Origin: Helicobacteraceae bacterium
GTDB lineage: Bacteria > Campylobacterota > Campylobacteria > Campylobacterales > Sulfurimonadaceae
Assembly (NCBI GenBank): GCA_015488855.1
Contig: WFMY01000138.1
Location: 1 to 15,714 of the forward strand
Length of the DNA: 15,714 nt
Direction of reading: 5' to 3'
The notes beneath the pieces were generated by a model. The model searched no databases and had not been told where the DNA came from. It was given only the letters and a program-made list of their open reading frames with translations. A program made the translations under genes and the position numbers. This document shows positions 14,047 through 15,714 of this stretch, piece by piece (position 1 is the first letter of the stretch; every line of letters starts with the position of its first letter).

Positions 14047-15714
14047 CTATCTTCCAGTATTTTTATAAAGGTATCGCTTAATCTTTTTTGTAGGTGTTTT
14101 TGTAAATGGCTCTATTTGGTGAATATACTTTGTAACTCTGGAAAAAGAAGATATTTGCGAGTTAATATCTAGACGCATAGCTTCTAAGTGTTGTGATATA
14201 TGCTGTGCAACCTCTTTGTCTGGTACTATATCTGCTTGAAAGATTGTGTCTATCATCTCTAGATCTAAATGTATTCTCGCTATAATTTTTCCGTTGTCAT
14301 CTTCCATCACTAGGGAGTCAAGGACGGTACTCCTATGATTTATGATCGCTTCAATTTGTTCAGGGTAGATATTTTCACCACCAGAACCTATAATAACATT
14401 TTTGCTTCTTCCACTGATAAAAAGATACCCCTCCTTATCTATATAGCCCAAGTCACCAGTAAGAAACCAGCCATCTTGCATAACTTCTTTGGTTTGTTGC
14501 ACATCTTTATAGTAACCTAACATCACACTTGGTCCACGAGTCATTATCTCACCTTTTTTACTCTTTGGATCAGCATCTTTGATCTTGATATCTACACCAT
14601 AAAAAGCTGTACCTGTTGATTTTATTTTTTTAGGTACTCCGAGTATAGAACCACCAGCAATAAGAGGTGAAGTCTCAGTTAATCCATATCCAATGATATA
14701 TGGGAAATCTGCTTCATATAAAAATTGTTCAACTATGGGTGATAATCCAGCTCCACCAATGCCAAAAAATCTTATACGCCCACCAAAGGTTTCAAGTAAT
14801 TTTTTGCCAGCTAGTTTATTGAGTTTTTTTCTAAAGAATGAAACCTTATAGAGATTCCTTGTTATTGCAGAAGAGTTAAACTTTGCGAGTATTTTATTTT
14901 TGTAAATCTTTTCTATGATGAGTGGCACAGAAACCATCATTGTAGGTTTTACTTTATCAAATGCTTTGACTAAGACACTTGGAGTTGGTGCTTTGTCTAT
15001 GTAAAAGATAGATGAGCCATGAAGTAAGGGAACAATCAATCCTACCGTAGATTCAAGAGTATGTGCTAAGGGAAGGATGGAGAGCCAGACATCATCTGGA
15101 ACTATATCAACTTTAGAAAAAGTTGAAAGAGCATTAGTGACGAGGTTTTTATGAGAGAGCATCACCCCTTTTGAATTTCCAGTAGTTCCAGATGTGTAAA
15201 TGATGGAGCATAGGTCCTCTTCCTTTGGTCTTATGACCTTATTTGAGGTTATTTTTTGTTTTATCTGTGTAATATAAGAAAGATTTGATAATTCATCAAT
15301 GAGTTTGAGTGACTCTAAGTTCACAACAAAATTAAGTTTTGAATCTGTATCATCTTCAATGGTTGGAAGGTGTTTGTCTGAAACAATAACTGCTTTTGCT
15401 TCAGAGTGCTTGATGATGTGATGCACATCTGATGGATGAAAGTCTGGAAGTATAGGGACTATTACTGCTCCAAAATAAGTAACGGCGAAGTAGGCTATTG
15501 CCCAGTTTGGCATATTTTCACTGAGGAGTACCACCTTGTCCCCTTTTGCTATACCGTGGGAGATGAGAAGTTGTACAAGTTGTTGCATTTTTTCATTGAA
15601 CTCGGTGTAAGTCATAAGCTCTTCGCCAACCCAACCTAAGCACTCAAACTTCCCATAAAGTTTGATTGAACGATCTAGTAAATCTGAGAGTGTGTAGTTA
15701 TCTAAATTGTCATA
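14047..15714 (-). CDS. AMP-forming long-chain acyl-CoA synthetase (5'-truncated by window edge)
   Basis: This enzyme activates a carboxylic acid with ATP to acyl-AMP and then forms the CoA thioester. The adenylation motifs are intact: IIYTSGTTGNSKGVMLSH (phosphate-binding loop), IGYGLTETSP, GWFLTGDLGYID and ISGRSKNVIIGSGGENIYPE. The short C-terminal domain ends with FTKTPTKKIKRYLY, which holds the catalytic Lys. Spacing and GGAGLSP before the GYGLTE motif fit the long-chain fatty acyl-CoA synthetase group; the substrate is inferred. A Met at 15615 could be taken as the start, but the frame stays open to the last base and the 33 extra codons read LSDLLDRSIKLYGKFEC, the usual family N-terminus, so the true start lies beyond the window. 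No partner gene is visible within the window. Confidence 0.92.
   Translation of the reverse strand, partial: YDNLDNYTLSDLLDRSIKLYGKFECLGWVGEELMTYTEFNEKMQQLVQLLISHGIAKGDKVVLLSENMPNWAIAYFAVTYFGAVIVPILPDFHPSDVHHIIKHSEAKAVIVSDKHLPTIEDDTDSKLNFVVNLESLKLIDELSNLSYITQIKQKITSNKVIRPKEEDLCSIIYTSGTTGNSKGVMLSHKNLVTNALSTFSKVDIVPDDVWLSILPLAHTLESTVGLIVPLLHGSSIFYIDKAPTPSVLVKAFDKVKPTMMVSVPLIIEKIYKNKILAKFNSSAITRNLYKVSFFRKKLNKLAGKKLLETFGGRIRFFGIGGAGLSPIVEQFLYEADFPYIIGYGLTETSPLIAGGSILGVPKKIKSTGTAFYGVDIKIKDADPKSKKGEIMTRGPSVMLGYYKDVQQTKEVMQDGWFLTGDLGYIDKEGYLFISGRSKNVIIGSGGENIYPEQIEAIINHRSTVLDSLVMEDDNGKIIARIHLDLEMIDTIFQADIVPDKEVAQHISQHLEAMRLDINSQISSFSRVTKYIHQIEPFTKTPTKKIKRYLYKNTGR

Noticed and set aside
15436..15639. 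67-codon plus-strand frame at the right edge
   Set aside because: It is antisense to the conserved N-terminal part of the acyl-CoA synthetase, with no sign of its own function.

Overview
The window is low-GC bacterial chromosome. Gene content and order point to a Campylobacterota (epsilonproteobacterial) genome of the Sulfurimonas/Sulfurovum kind. The signs are AT-rich DNA, extended -10 promoters without a clear -35, a dispersed flagellar operon with a FliO that carries a large N-terminal exported domain, and the order accD, rlmH, dksA, membrane protein, dus, which I recall from Campylobacter. The genus is an inference.

Layout. 1-315: no convincing gene; a 97-bp imperfect palindrome, a G9 tract and a minus-strand terminator. 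316-1029 (-): DUF302 lipoprotein. 1202-6559 (+): a tight seven-gene run of accD, thiE, rlmH, dksA, a two-helix membrane protein, dusB and a PD-(D/E)XK-like protein. It serves fatty acid and thiamine synthesis, 23S rRNA and tRNA modification, and transcription control. 6556-8194 (-): a flagellar/chemotaxis operon, cheX-like, fliN, fliO, in which each gene overlaps the next by 4 nt. 8326-11887 (+): a TauE/SafE permease overlapping uvrA. 11919-12839 (+): manganese-dependent pyrophosphatase ppaC. 12844-13323 (-): a FliL-like gene whose membrane-anchor half lies in another frame, so it is probably a decayed paralogue. 13562-14011 (+): a small exported helical protein. 14047-15714 (-): an acyl-CoA synthetase running off the right edge.

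Most of the window is ordinary housekeeping chromosome. I found no CRISPR array, tRNA, rRNA, intact transposase, phage gene or obvious defence cassette. The points most worth a second look are the nuclease-fold protein behind dusB, the broken FliL-like locus, the CheX-type phosphatase encoded with fliN and fliO, the altered metal-site motif in PpaC and the palindrome at the left edge. Two start sites were moved inward from the longest reading frame because a promoter-like -10 box and a closer start support the shorter form.
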